A DNA stretch of 64,000 nt from Paraburkholderia graminis C4D1M. GTDB lineage: Bacteria > Pseudomonadota > Gammaproteobacteria > Burkholderiales > Burkholderiaceae. This document shows positions 44,048-51,029 of the stretch, piece by piece; position 1 is the stretch's first letter, and every line of letters begins with the position of its first letter. The stretch spans positions 124,001 through 188,000 of the forward strand of contig NZ_ABLD01000008.1 of the NCBI RefSeq assembly GCF_000172415.1. Reading direction: 5' to 3'. Both the position numbers and the translations under genes were made by a program. The notes beneath the pieces are model-generated. The model was not told the origin of the DNA, did not search any database, and saw only the letters and a list, made by a program, of their open reading frames with translations.

Positions 44048-45073
44048 TCAACCGATGACGCGATTGCGTCGGACCTGCGCAAACGACACTGCAACCGCGC
44101 CTTTGGCCGACACGCGTTGCGCGTCGAAGTCCGCGGCGTTTAGCGCAGAGCGGCTCAATGCGCCATAAAGATTCGATCGGCGGGCGCCGAGCCATTCGCG
44201 CCCAGGGCTAACCCCTATCAGCCTCGTGTCGAGTTCGGCATAGACGAGGCCACCTGTCGTTTCGCCGCTCGACATGTCCGCTAATGTGCGGCCGAACGGA
44301 TCGACGATCATCGCGGCGCCGGCCCGTTTCGGCTGCCCGGCGATATCGGCGCCATCGATGAACACGACAAACATTCCGTTATCGACGGCTCGCGCAGGCA
44401 GCCAGCGACACAGCCATTTTTCGGCACTGCATGCGGCTTCGCAACGCGCCACATTCGCTATCGACGCGCGGTTAAGCGCCTGCTCCATCGACATCGGCTG
44501 AATCCACTCGCTCCCCTCCCCGCTCACACCATACGTTCGATGCGGCGCGATCAGCAGCGTCGCGCCCATCAGCGCCGTCATGCGCACGTTCTCGACCACA
44601 TAGTTATCGGCGCCGATCAGGATACCGATGCGAATACCCGCTGACGCAGCGAACACGGTGAAGCGATCGCCGCTGCCAATGCGCGGATGCTCGAACGCAT
44701 GCAGCTTTCTGTGGCAATAGCGCACGCCGCCCGGCAGACACACCAGATAGCTGTTGAACAACTGCCCATCCGTCGCGCGCTCGATAAGTCCCACACCAGC
44801 CGCGACGCCAGTGCGCTCGACGGCATCCATGACCGCGCGCACGGAAGGACCATCCAGTGGTTCAGCAAGCGCATTCAGTTCGGCACGGTTCAGCTTCGCC
44901 ATGCTCGCGTATCCGCTGATACAAGCCTCGGGAAAGACCACGAGGTCGATGTTGCGCGACGCGGCAAGCGTCAACCAGTCCGCGATACGCGCGACGTTTT
45001 GCGCGGCTTGCCCGCGGCACGACACAAGCGGCACCGATGCAACCCGAAACGACGAAGCGAACGAAGACAGCAT
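44048..45073 (-). CDS. Nitrilase-superfamily protein lacking the catalytic cysteine
   Basis: A 341-residue carbon-nitrogen hydrolase fold from ATG 45073 (another ATG at 45106 is possible). The catalytic Glu (VVFPEACISGY) and Lys (YCHRKLHAFEHP) motifs are present, but the cysteine motif, normally ICYDN-x-x-x-ENVR, reads LIGADNYVVENVR: Cys-Tyr is replaced by Gly-Ala while the flanks MTALMGATLLIAPH are conserved. It should therefore not hydrolyse by the known mechanism and may be a binding protein or pseudoenzyme. A LysR gene is divergent. Confidence 0.85.
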   Translation of the reverse strand: MLSSFASSFRVASVPLVSCRGQAAQNVARIADWLTLAASRNIDLVVFPEACISGYASMAKLNRAELNALAEPLDGPSVRAVMDAVERTGVAAGVGLIERATDGQLFNSYLVCLPGGVRYCHRKLHAFEHPRIGSGDRFTVFAASAGIRIGILIGADNYVVENVRMTALMGATLLIAPHRTYGVSGEGSEWIQPMSMEQALNRASIANVARCEAACSAEKWLCRWLPARAVDNGMFVVFIDGADIAGQPKRAGAAMIVDPFGRTLADMSSGETTGGLVYAELDTRLIGVSPGREWLGARRSNLYGALSRSALNAADFDAQRVSAKGAVAVSFAQVRRNRVIG

Positions 45074-45134
45074 TTTCACGGCCCGGTGAAATAAGAGCAG
45101 CACCATTGGACCGCGCTACCATCCATACGTAAAA

Positions 45135-45164
45135 TGAAAGTTTCGGTGCATTCGATTACTTTCA
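45135..45164. promoter_or_regulatory. Inverted repeat between nitrilase-like and LysR genes
   Basis: TGAAAGT (45135-45141) and ACTTTCA (45158-45164) form a perfect 7-bp inverted repeat ending 3 bp before the LysR ATG, in the divergent gap. Candidate autoregulatory LTTR site. Confidence 0.45.
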
Positions 45165-45167
45165 AGA

Positions 45168-46070
45168 ATGGAACTCAAACTACTGCGGGCATTTCTCACG
45201 GTCACCGAGCTGCGTCATTTCGGCCAGGCAGCGGACGTTTTATGCGTGAGTCAACCCGCTCTTAGCAAGCAGATCGCGGCACTCGAAGCGAGCCTCGGCG
45301 CGCGTCTTTTCGAGCGTGGCCGGCATGGCGCGGAACTCACTACTTTTGGCGCTGGCTTTCTCGCCGATGCGGAAGCGCTAGTTCGCGATGCCGACGAAAT
45401 CCTCGCGCGGGCACGCGAGGCGAGCAGCGGCGCGCGCGGTTTTCTGCGCGTGGGTCTCGGGCTCTCCACGCTGACCGAAGTCCCGCAACTGGTCGCCGAC
45501 TTTCGCAAGCGCTATCCCAACGTCAGTGTGACGCTCAACGACCTGTCGTCGGCGGAGCAAACGCGACGGCTTCTTTCCGGCAAGCTCGAAGTGGGCTTTC
45601 TGCGCTTGCCGGCCGACACCGGCCTCTCCGCATTCGCGATGCTCGACGAGGCACTCGGGCTGGCTATTCCGCAGCACGCACGCTGGAAACGCCTTCCTTC
45701 GGACCTGAACGAACTGAACGAGCCGGGCTTCATTGCACTCGCGCGCGGACGGGGTCCGGGCCTCGCCGCGCAGATCGACCAGTGGTGTGCTGCGCATCGT
45801 TTCGTGCCCAATGTGATCCAGCAGACCGACGACATTCAGACCGTGCTCGCCGGCGTGGCCGCAGGCGTCGGCGCCGCGTTTCTGCCGTCCCGCGTGCAGT
45901 ATTTGTTGCGCGACGCGAGAGTGCTGCCGTTGCGCGGACCCGGCGCCAGTTGGCGCATCGGTCTCGCATGGCAAACCGCGCGCGACGATGCGGTCGTGAA
46001 ATGCTTCGTCGAGTTCGTGAAGGCGGCGCGGAAAGCGAAGCGAAACCGGAGCCAACCAAACGAATCGTGA
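45168..46070 (+). CDS. LysR-type regulator
   Basis: A 300-residue LTTR: MELKLLRAFLTVTELRHFGQ, VSQPALSKQIAALEASLGAR and LFERGRHGAELTTFG form the HTH; the effector domain has LRVGLGLSTLTEVPQLVADF. It resembles the CatR/BenM-like branch in general form, but the ligand is unknown. Divergent from the nitrilase-like gene, which it probably regulates. Confidence 0.9.
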   Translation: MELKLLRAFLTVTELRHFGQAADVLCVSQPALSKQIAALEASLGARLFERGRHGAELTTFGAGFLADAEALVRDADEILARAREASSGARGFLRVGLGLSTLTEVPQLVADFRKRYPNVSVTLNDLSSAEQTRRLLSGKLEVGFLRLPADTGLSAFAMLDEALGLAIPQHARWKRLPSDLNELNEPGFIALARGRGPGLAAQIDQWCAAHRFVPNVIQQTDDIQTVLAGVAAGVGAAFLPSRVQYLLRDARVLPLRGPGASWRIGLAWQTARDDAVVKCFVEFVKAARKAKRNRSQPNES

Positions 46071-46094
46071 GGCTTTCGCATCCACAGCCGCGGC

Positions 46095-46130
46095 TTGACA
46101 CGTATATGCCTCACGGAGTATATAAACGAC
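46095..46130 (+). promoter_or_regulatory. Near-consensus sigma-70 promoter abutting arsR
   Basis: TTGACA at 46095-46100 and TATATA at 46119-46124 with an 18-bp spacer. The expected transcription start falls at or just before the ATG at 46131, so the transcript may be leaderless. A GGAG at 46115-46118 would be 12 bases from the ATG, a poor distance. Confidence 0.55.
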
Positions 46131-46466
46131 ATGGACTCAACTTTCGCCATCATCGCCGAGCCGAGCCGCCGCGCCATTCTCAGTCTGCTTGCAGCTTCGG
46201 AGCAGTCCGTGGGCGATATCGAAGAGCAGCTCAATCTCTCGCAGCCCTCTGTTTCGAAGCATTTGCGTGTGCTTCGTGACGCCGGCTTCGTCGAGTCTCG
46301 CGTCGACGCGCAACGGCGCGTCTATCGCATCAAACCGGAGCCGCTCATGGAGATCGACGCGTGGCTCGCTCCGTTCCGCCGTTTCTGGTCGGTTCATCTC
46401 GACGCGCTCGAGCGTCATCTCGATCAGACTCATCCCGCACCACGTCGCAAGGAGAAGAAGCGATGA
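46131..46466 (+). CDS. ArsR-family winged-helix regulator
   Basis: A 111-residue regulator: MDSTFAIIAEPSRRAILSLL, SVGDIEEQLNLSQPSVSKHL and RVLRDAGFVESRVDAQRRVY are the HTH of the subgroup that partners SRPBCC/AHSA1 proteins; the metal Cys pairs of arsenic sensors are absent. The stop overlaps the next ATG (ATGA). Probably represses its own operon, with the promoter right at its start. Confidence 0.92.
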   Translation: MDSTFAIIAEPSRRAILSLLAASEQSVGDIEEQLNLSQPSVSKHLRVLRDAGFVESRVDAQRRVYRIKPEPLMEIDAWLAPFRRFWSVHLDALERHLDQTHPAPRRKEKKR

Positions 46467-46991
46467 GCAATCGCGATTCATACAGGCCCGGCCCCGCCGC
46501 CGGCGCAGAAGTTCAGAAAGACGGAGACCGGTGGACGCTCGTCCTCGTGCGCGAACTGCGTCATTCGCCGGAGAAAGTCTGGCAAGCGCTGACGGACCCG
46601 ACGAGCCTGCGCGAATGGGCGCCGTTCGATGCGGACCACAGCCTTGCATCGGTCGGTCCGGTCAAGCTTTCGACAGTGGGCACGCCCACGCCGCAAGTGT
46701 CGGAGACGCAAGTCACGCGCGCCGACGCGCCGAATCTGCTCGAGTACCGCTGGGGCGAGAACGATCTTCGCTGGCAACTCGAATCGCTAGGCGACGGCAC
46801 GCGTTTGACGTTGTGGCACAACATCGACCGCAAGTTCATCTCGATGGGCGCAGCCGGGCTGGCACATATGCCTCGACGTGCTCGACCATTTCCTCGCGGG
46901 CGATCCGCTGGGACGTATCGTCGCCGGCGATGCGATGAATTTCGAATGGCCGCGTCTGAATACCGAATACGCGAAGCAATTCGGCCTCTGA
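46463..46991 (+). pseudogene. SRPBCC (AHSA1-like) protein, interrupted by a +1 frameshift
   Basis: Restored by removing one G at 46856-46858, it encodes 175 residues: RWTLVLVRELRHSPEKVWQA, PTSLREWAPFDADHSL and LEYRWGENDLRWQLE are typical of AHSA1/SRPBCC proteins. Frame 1 runs correctly to GAAG; WHICLDVLDHFLAGDPLGRI and the normal ending NTEYAKQFGL are in another frame. Coupled to the ArsR gene by ATGA, as in many Actinobacteria and Burkholderiales. Without correction the product would have an unrelated tail and run into the next gene. Confidence 0.82.
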
Positions 46992-47015
46992 ACCGAACAA
47001 GCTCGGGAGAGCACT

Positions 47016-47438
47016 ATGAATAAATCGGCTTCGTCGGAAGCACTGCCGGCCTCGGAACTGATCGACAAAAGAATTGCCGATCTCGCGGACTGGCGCGGCG
47101 CCACTTTGAGCAGAGTGCGCAAGCTCATCCACGAAGCCGATCCTGACGTGATCGAAGAATGGAAATGGATGGGCACGCCTGTGTGGTCGCATGATGGAAT
47201 CATCTGCACGGGCGAGTCGTACAAGTCCGCGGTGAAGCTGACGTTCCTGAAGGGCGCTTCGCTCGCGGACCCCGCAAAGCTTTTCAATTCGAGTCTCGAC
47301 GGCAATGCGAGGCGCGCAATCGACATTCACGAAGGCGAGGAACTCGACGCGAATGCGTTTAAGGCCCTGATTCATGCGGCAATCGCGCTTAATGAATCGG
47401 GCAAGGCATCGAAGGCGAAGCCGAAGCGCGCGAAGTAG
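47016..47438 (+). CDS. DUF1801 family protein
   Basis: A 140-residue protein: LIDKRIADLADWRGATLSRV, then EWKWMGTPVWSHDGIICTG and VKLTFLKGASLADP, the pattern of DUF1801 (YdhG-like) proteins often linked to SRPBCC proteins. Lys-rich C-terminus. Third gene of the arsR group; GGGAGAG precedes the ATG. Function in the family is not established. Confidence 0.85.
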   Translation: MNKSASSEALPASELIDKRIADLADWRGATLSRVRKLIHEADPDVIEEWKWMGTPVWSHDGIICTGESYKSAVKLTFLKGASLADPAKLFNSSLDGNARRAIDIHEGEELDANAFKALIHAAIALNESGKASKAKPKRAK

Positions 47439-47460
47439 TTCACACCATGCGGGAGAAACG

Positions 47461-48129
47461 ATGGACGAGAACCTTTGGAATACGATCGACGAATATCTGA
47501 CAAGCAGCCTTCTACCCGAAGATGCGTCACTCGACGCCGCATTGCACGCAAGTGCCGAGGCGGGTCTGCCGTCCATCAACGTCGCGCCGAATCAGGGCAA
47601 GCTGCTGCATCTGCTCGCGAAACTGCGCGGCGCGCGGCGTATTCTCGAAGTCGGCACACTCGGCGGCTATAGCACGATCTGGCTCGCAAGAGCGCTGCCG
47701 CCAACCGGTCAACTCATCTCTCTCGAAGGAAACAGCGACTATGCTCAAGTGGCGCGAGCGAACCTGGAACGCGCGGGCGTGTCGGGCGTTGCGTCGATCG
47801 TCGTGGGCGCCGCGGCGCAAACGCTCGCGCAGTTCGTCGCCGATAACGTCGAACCGTTCGACATGATTTTTCTCGACGCCGACAAGAAGAGCTATCCCGA
47901 GTACCTGCGCCTGTCACTGCAATTGAGCCGCGTCGGTACGCTGATCGTCGGCGATAACGTGATTCGCCGCGGCCGCATTGCCGATCACGCGAGCAGCGAT
48001 CCGGACGTAGCCGGCCTGCATGAATTCTTCAGGCTGCTTGGCAGCAATCCGCGCCTCGATTCCACTGCGATTCAAACGGTCGGCACAAAAGGGTGGGACG
48101 GCTTTTCGATGACGCTCGTAACCGCGTAG
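47461..48129 (+). CDS. SAM-dependent O-methyltransferase (COMT/CCoAOMT type)
   Basis: A 222-residue class I methyltransferase of the methyltransf_3 type. SAM-binding ILEVGTLGGYSTIWLARAL, acidic LISLEGNSDYAQVA and the metal-binding DMIFLDADKKSYPEYL and TLIVGDNVIRRGR are intact. Known homologues methylate catechols or caffeoyl-CoA, but the substrate here is unknown. GGGAGAAACG precedes the ATG; it follows the DUF1801 gene by 22 bp and likely belongs to the same unit. Confidence 0.9.
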   Translation: MDENLWNTIDEYLTSSLLPEDASLDAALHASAEAGLPSINVAPNQGKLLHLLAKLRGARRILEVGTLGGYSTIWLARALPPTGQLISLEGNSDYAQVARANLERAGVSGVASIVVGAAAQTLAQFVADNVEPFDMIFLDADKKSYPEYLRLSLQLSRVGTLIVGDNVIRRGRIADHASSDPDVAGLHEFFRLLGSNPRLDSTAIQTVGTKGWDGFSMTLVTA

Positions 48130-48132
48130 CGG

Positions 48133-50283
48133 CTACTCGCGCACACCGAATCGCGCGACGCACGCCTGTCTCACTCTTTCGACAACCGCCGTCCACTCCT
48201 CGCCCCGCTCGCGGCGAAATAGTCGCAGCGTGTGCGGATACCACGGCGAATCGCTGCGCTCGTGCATCCATCGCCAGTCCACATCTTTCTCCGGCAGTAT
48301 CACCCAGCAGGGTTTGCCGAGCGACGCAGCGAGATGCGCGATCGACGTGTCGACGCAAATCACCAGATCGAGTTGCGCGACGATCGCCGCGCTGTCGGCA
48401 AGATCTGTCACCATCGAACCAACGTGGAGCAACGGCTGATCAGGTGGCGGGTGGCGCGCCTCGTCCTCGCCCTGCCCTTTCTGCAGACTCACGAAGCTGA
48501 GACCGGCCACGCTCCACAACGGCGCAAGCGTAACGAGCGACGGAATCGAACGATTGGCGTCGTTATGATGCTTCGCATTGCCCTTCCACACGAGACCGAT
48601 CTTGCGCCCCGGCGGCAATGCGTCGAGCACAGGCCGCCATTTTTCGACGAGCGACTCTTCGGCCGCGAGCCGGACCGGCCGCGGAATCGTATCGACGGTT
48701 GTGCGCAAATGCAGTGGCGCACTCAAGAGACTCGTCCAGCAATCATAATCGGATGCACGCGCCGCTGCCCTCTCGTGATCCAGCACAGAGTCCACACCGT
48801 CGACGCGAGTCATCAGCCGATGCAACGCGGGCGCGCAGGCAAACGCAATATGCGCGGCGCCCTGCGCCTTCAGTAACGCGAAATAGCGGCTGAATTGCAG
48901 CATGTCGCCGAGACCGTCTTCCTGCCAGACGAGCAACGATCGTCCCGAGAGCGCGTCGCCCTGCCACTGCGGACACGATAGCCGCTGAGCAGTCTGCCGA
49001 TGCACGAAACCCGTCTGCTGATAGCGGCATTCATAAAGCGGCCAGCCTTCCTCGAAACGTCCCATGCTCAGCAGCAATGTCGCGAGCCCGAAGCGCGCGT
49101 CGTCGTAATCGGCGCGTAGCGAAAGTGCGCGACGGTATGCGCTTTCCGCCTCGGGCAGACGCGTCAATTGCGCGAGCGCGGCGCCGAGGTTGTAATGCGC
49201 TTCGGCCAGATCGGGATCAGTGGATAGCGCCTGTTCGAAAGCCTCGACGGCCTCGGGCAAACAGTCGAGCAGGCGCAGCACGCAGCCGAGATTGTTATAA
49301 GCGGGCGCTATGTCGGGACGCAGGCGAACCGCTTCGCGATAAGCGGCCGCGGCTTCCTCCATGCGTTCGAGTTTGAAAAGCGTGATGCCGAGGTTGTAAT
49401 GGGCCTCGGCGTAATCGGCGCAAAGCGCGATTGCCTTGCGATACGCGGACTCGGCTTCGGGCAGCCGTGCAAGATCGGTCAGCGCCGCGCCAAGATTGAC
49501 GTGAGCCTCCGCGTAGTCGGGGCGCATGGTCAACGCAAGCCGGCAAGCGAGTTCGGCTTCGGTCAGACGCTGCGCAGCCTTCAACGCGCCGGCGAGGTTA
49601 TTCAATGCCTCCGGATAATGCGGCTGGATGCTGAGCGCGTCGCGATAAGCCGCGTCCGCTTCGTCGACACGACCGAGATCCATCAACACGTTGCCCAGAT
49701 TGTTGTGCGCTTGCGCGTGCGCCGGTAATCGGCGCAGCGTCTCGCGATATGCGGCCTCGGCTTCATGCAGGCGTCGCAACGTTTGCAATACGACGCCGTG
49801 GTTATAGTGCGCCTCGGCATGGTCCGGGCGAAGGGAAAGCGCACGCCGATACGACACCTCGGCCTCTTCATGATGGCCTTGCGCATGCAGCACTGCGCCC
49901 AGTTGATTGTGAGCGTCCGCATGCTCGGGCCGCATCGCGATGAGTTGCCGATAAATTGCTTTGGCCGCCGACAGGCGACCGCGCGCTTTCAGCAACGCGC
50001 CGAAGCTCTCATACACTTCGACATAACCTGGCGCGATACGCAGGCATCGGCGCCAATGGCGCTCTGCATCGTCCGCGTGACCGAGACGGCACGACGAAGC
50101 CCCGGCGATGTTCAGCGCGTCGGCCATTGCGTGAATCGCTGCATCGTCGAGCGTGCTTTCGTCGTGCTCGATCGCGGGCATTACCGTCGATAATGCCGCG
50201 GCAAATTCATCCGCCGAGTAGAGCGCTATCGCCTGCTGGTTGAGTTGTGCAATTGAAGAGGCGAGCGTCTGCGTGAAAGTCAT
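48133..50283 (-). CDS. TPR-repeat glycosyltransferase-like protein
   Basis: 716 residues. Residues ~45-420 are about eleven 34-residue TPR units (for example AHYNLGITLFKLERMEEAAA), followed by a ~260-residue GT-B-like domain with GLVWKGNAKHHNDANRSIP, FVSLQKG and LVICVDTSIAHLAASLGKP, similar to ADP-heptose-type (GT9) domains fused to TPRs. Such proteins are thought to glycosylate protein or other acceptors. Converges with the methyltransferase gene with only 3 bp between the stops. The ATG at 50283 is the likely start; a longer frame is less supported. Confidence 0.85.
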   Translation of the reverse strand: MTFTQTLASSIAQLNQQAIALYSADEFAAALSTVMPAIEHDESTLDDAAIHAMADALNIAGASSCRLGHADDAERHWRRCLRIAPGYVEVYESFGALLKARGRLSAAKAIYRQLIAMRPEHADAHNQLGAVLHAQGHHEEAEVSYRRALSLRPDHAEAHYNHGVVLQTLRRLHEAEAAYRETLRRLPAHAQAHNNLGNVLMDLGRVDEADAAYRDALSIQPHYPEALNNLAGALKAAQRLTEAELACRLALTMRPDYAEAHVNLGAALTDLARLPEAESAYRKAIALCADYAEAHYNLGITLFKLERMEEAAAAYREAVRLRPDIAPAYNNLGCVLRLLDCLPEAVEAFEQALSTDPDLAEAHYNLGAALAQLTRLPEAESAYRRALSLRADYDDARFGLATLLLSMGRFEEGWPLYECRYQQTGFVHRQTAQRLSCPQWQGDALSGRSLLVWQEDGLGDMLQFSRYFALLKAQGAAHIAFACAPALHRLMTRVDGVDSVLDHERAAARASDYDCWTSLLSAPLHLRTTVDTIPRPVRLAAEESLVEKWRPVLDALPPGRKIGLVWKGNAKHHNDANRSIPSLVTLAPLWSVAGLSFVSLQKGQGEDEARHPPPDQPLLHVGSMVTDLADSAAIVAQLDLVICVDTSIAHLAASLGKPCWVILPEKDVDWRWMHERSDSPWYPHTLRLFRRERGEEWTAVVERVRQACVARFGVRE

Positions 50284-50494
50284 GAGTCCAGTAACGTTGC
50301 GAGTGCGGCGTCCACGCGCGGGATCGCCCATGTTGCACAAAGGCCAACATGTACCACGCAGATTAAGCGATGCGGCCGCGTTGTAACGGCGGGAAATGAG
50401 CGGATTTCCGGCTTCAATCCGTCGTTATGCCGGACATCGGGCAGAAAAATGTGCGTGGCAGTGCTAGAATCGCCGCGTTTTCCTGCTCATCGCC

Positions 50495-50896
50495 ATGACT
50501 CCACACTCCCGCAACCGTCTGACCGCCTGGCTTGGCCTCATCGCCATGTGGCTCGTCGTGTTTGCGCCGGTCGTGAGTCAGACGCTGGTCTCCAACCGCG
50601 CGCAGGAGCCGATTGCCGCGCTATGTTCGGCGCTGCAAACCGTTCAGCCCGGCGCGATGCAGCACGCCAGCCGCGCCGACACATCGGCCGTCCACCTCAG
50701 TCACGACGACGCCTTCGGCGCTTGCGGTTACTGTCATCTGTTGCAGCATCATGTGGCCATGCCCACGGTTGCGGCCGCGCAGCCGCCGGTTGTCATCGTC
50801 ATGACAGGCACGGCGCCGCCCAGTCTCTCCACCCGCTTCACACCACTCGGCGCGTTCCCTTCGGGACGCCCTAGAGCACCGCCCTCCGTTTCCTGA
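50495..50896 (+). CDS. DUF2946 family protein
   Basis: A 133-residue protein with a signal anchor (AWLGLIAMWLVVFAPVVSQT) and a C-terminal region with ACGYCHLLQHHVAMP, which carries two Cys and three His in a pattern suited to metal binding. DUF2946 proteins commonly neighbour copper-linked TonB receptors. Here it precedes a TonB receptor and a PepSY protein. Small region upstream (50341-50494) probably holds the promoter. Confidence 0.82.
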   Translation: MTPHSRNRLTAWLGLIAMWLVVFAPVVSQTLVSNRAQEPIAALCSALQTVQPGAMQHASRADTSAVHLSHDDAFGACGYCHLLQHHVAMPTVAAAQPPVVIVMTGTAPPSLSTRFTPLGAFPSGRPRAPPSVS

Positions 50897-50935
50897 TCGT
50901 CGTTGTTCCTGATCGCCCGCGCATTGCGTGCATTG

Positions 50936-50980
50936 ACCACATGTGGCCGCGTTAGCCACATGCGGCCGCATTTGCCGCAT
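50936..50980. promoter_or_regulatory. Array of inverted repeats upstream of the TonB receptor
   Basis: Two elements share one design, ATGYGGC-N7-GCCRCAT: ATGTGGC-CGCGTTA-GCCACAT (50941-50961) and ATGCGGC-CGCATTT-GCCGCAT (50960-50980), overlapping by two bases. A further half-site, CCACAT, lies at 50937-50942. Perfect arms in both, two-turn phasing and position before the receptor gene suggest cooperative operators or paired RNA hairpins. Confidence 0.6.
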
Positions 50981-51029
50981 CTGTCGATGGCGCGCGCGAT
51001 CGTCCGTTCAATGCATGAAGGAAACGCTC

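Noticed and set aside
50897..51029. N-terminal extension of the TonB receptor frame from 50943
   Set aside because: The extension is Cys/Arg-rich and precedes the signal peptide; the ATG at 51030 has a ribosome site and gives a proper export signal.
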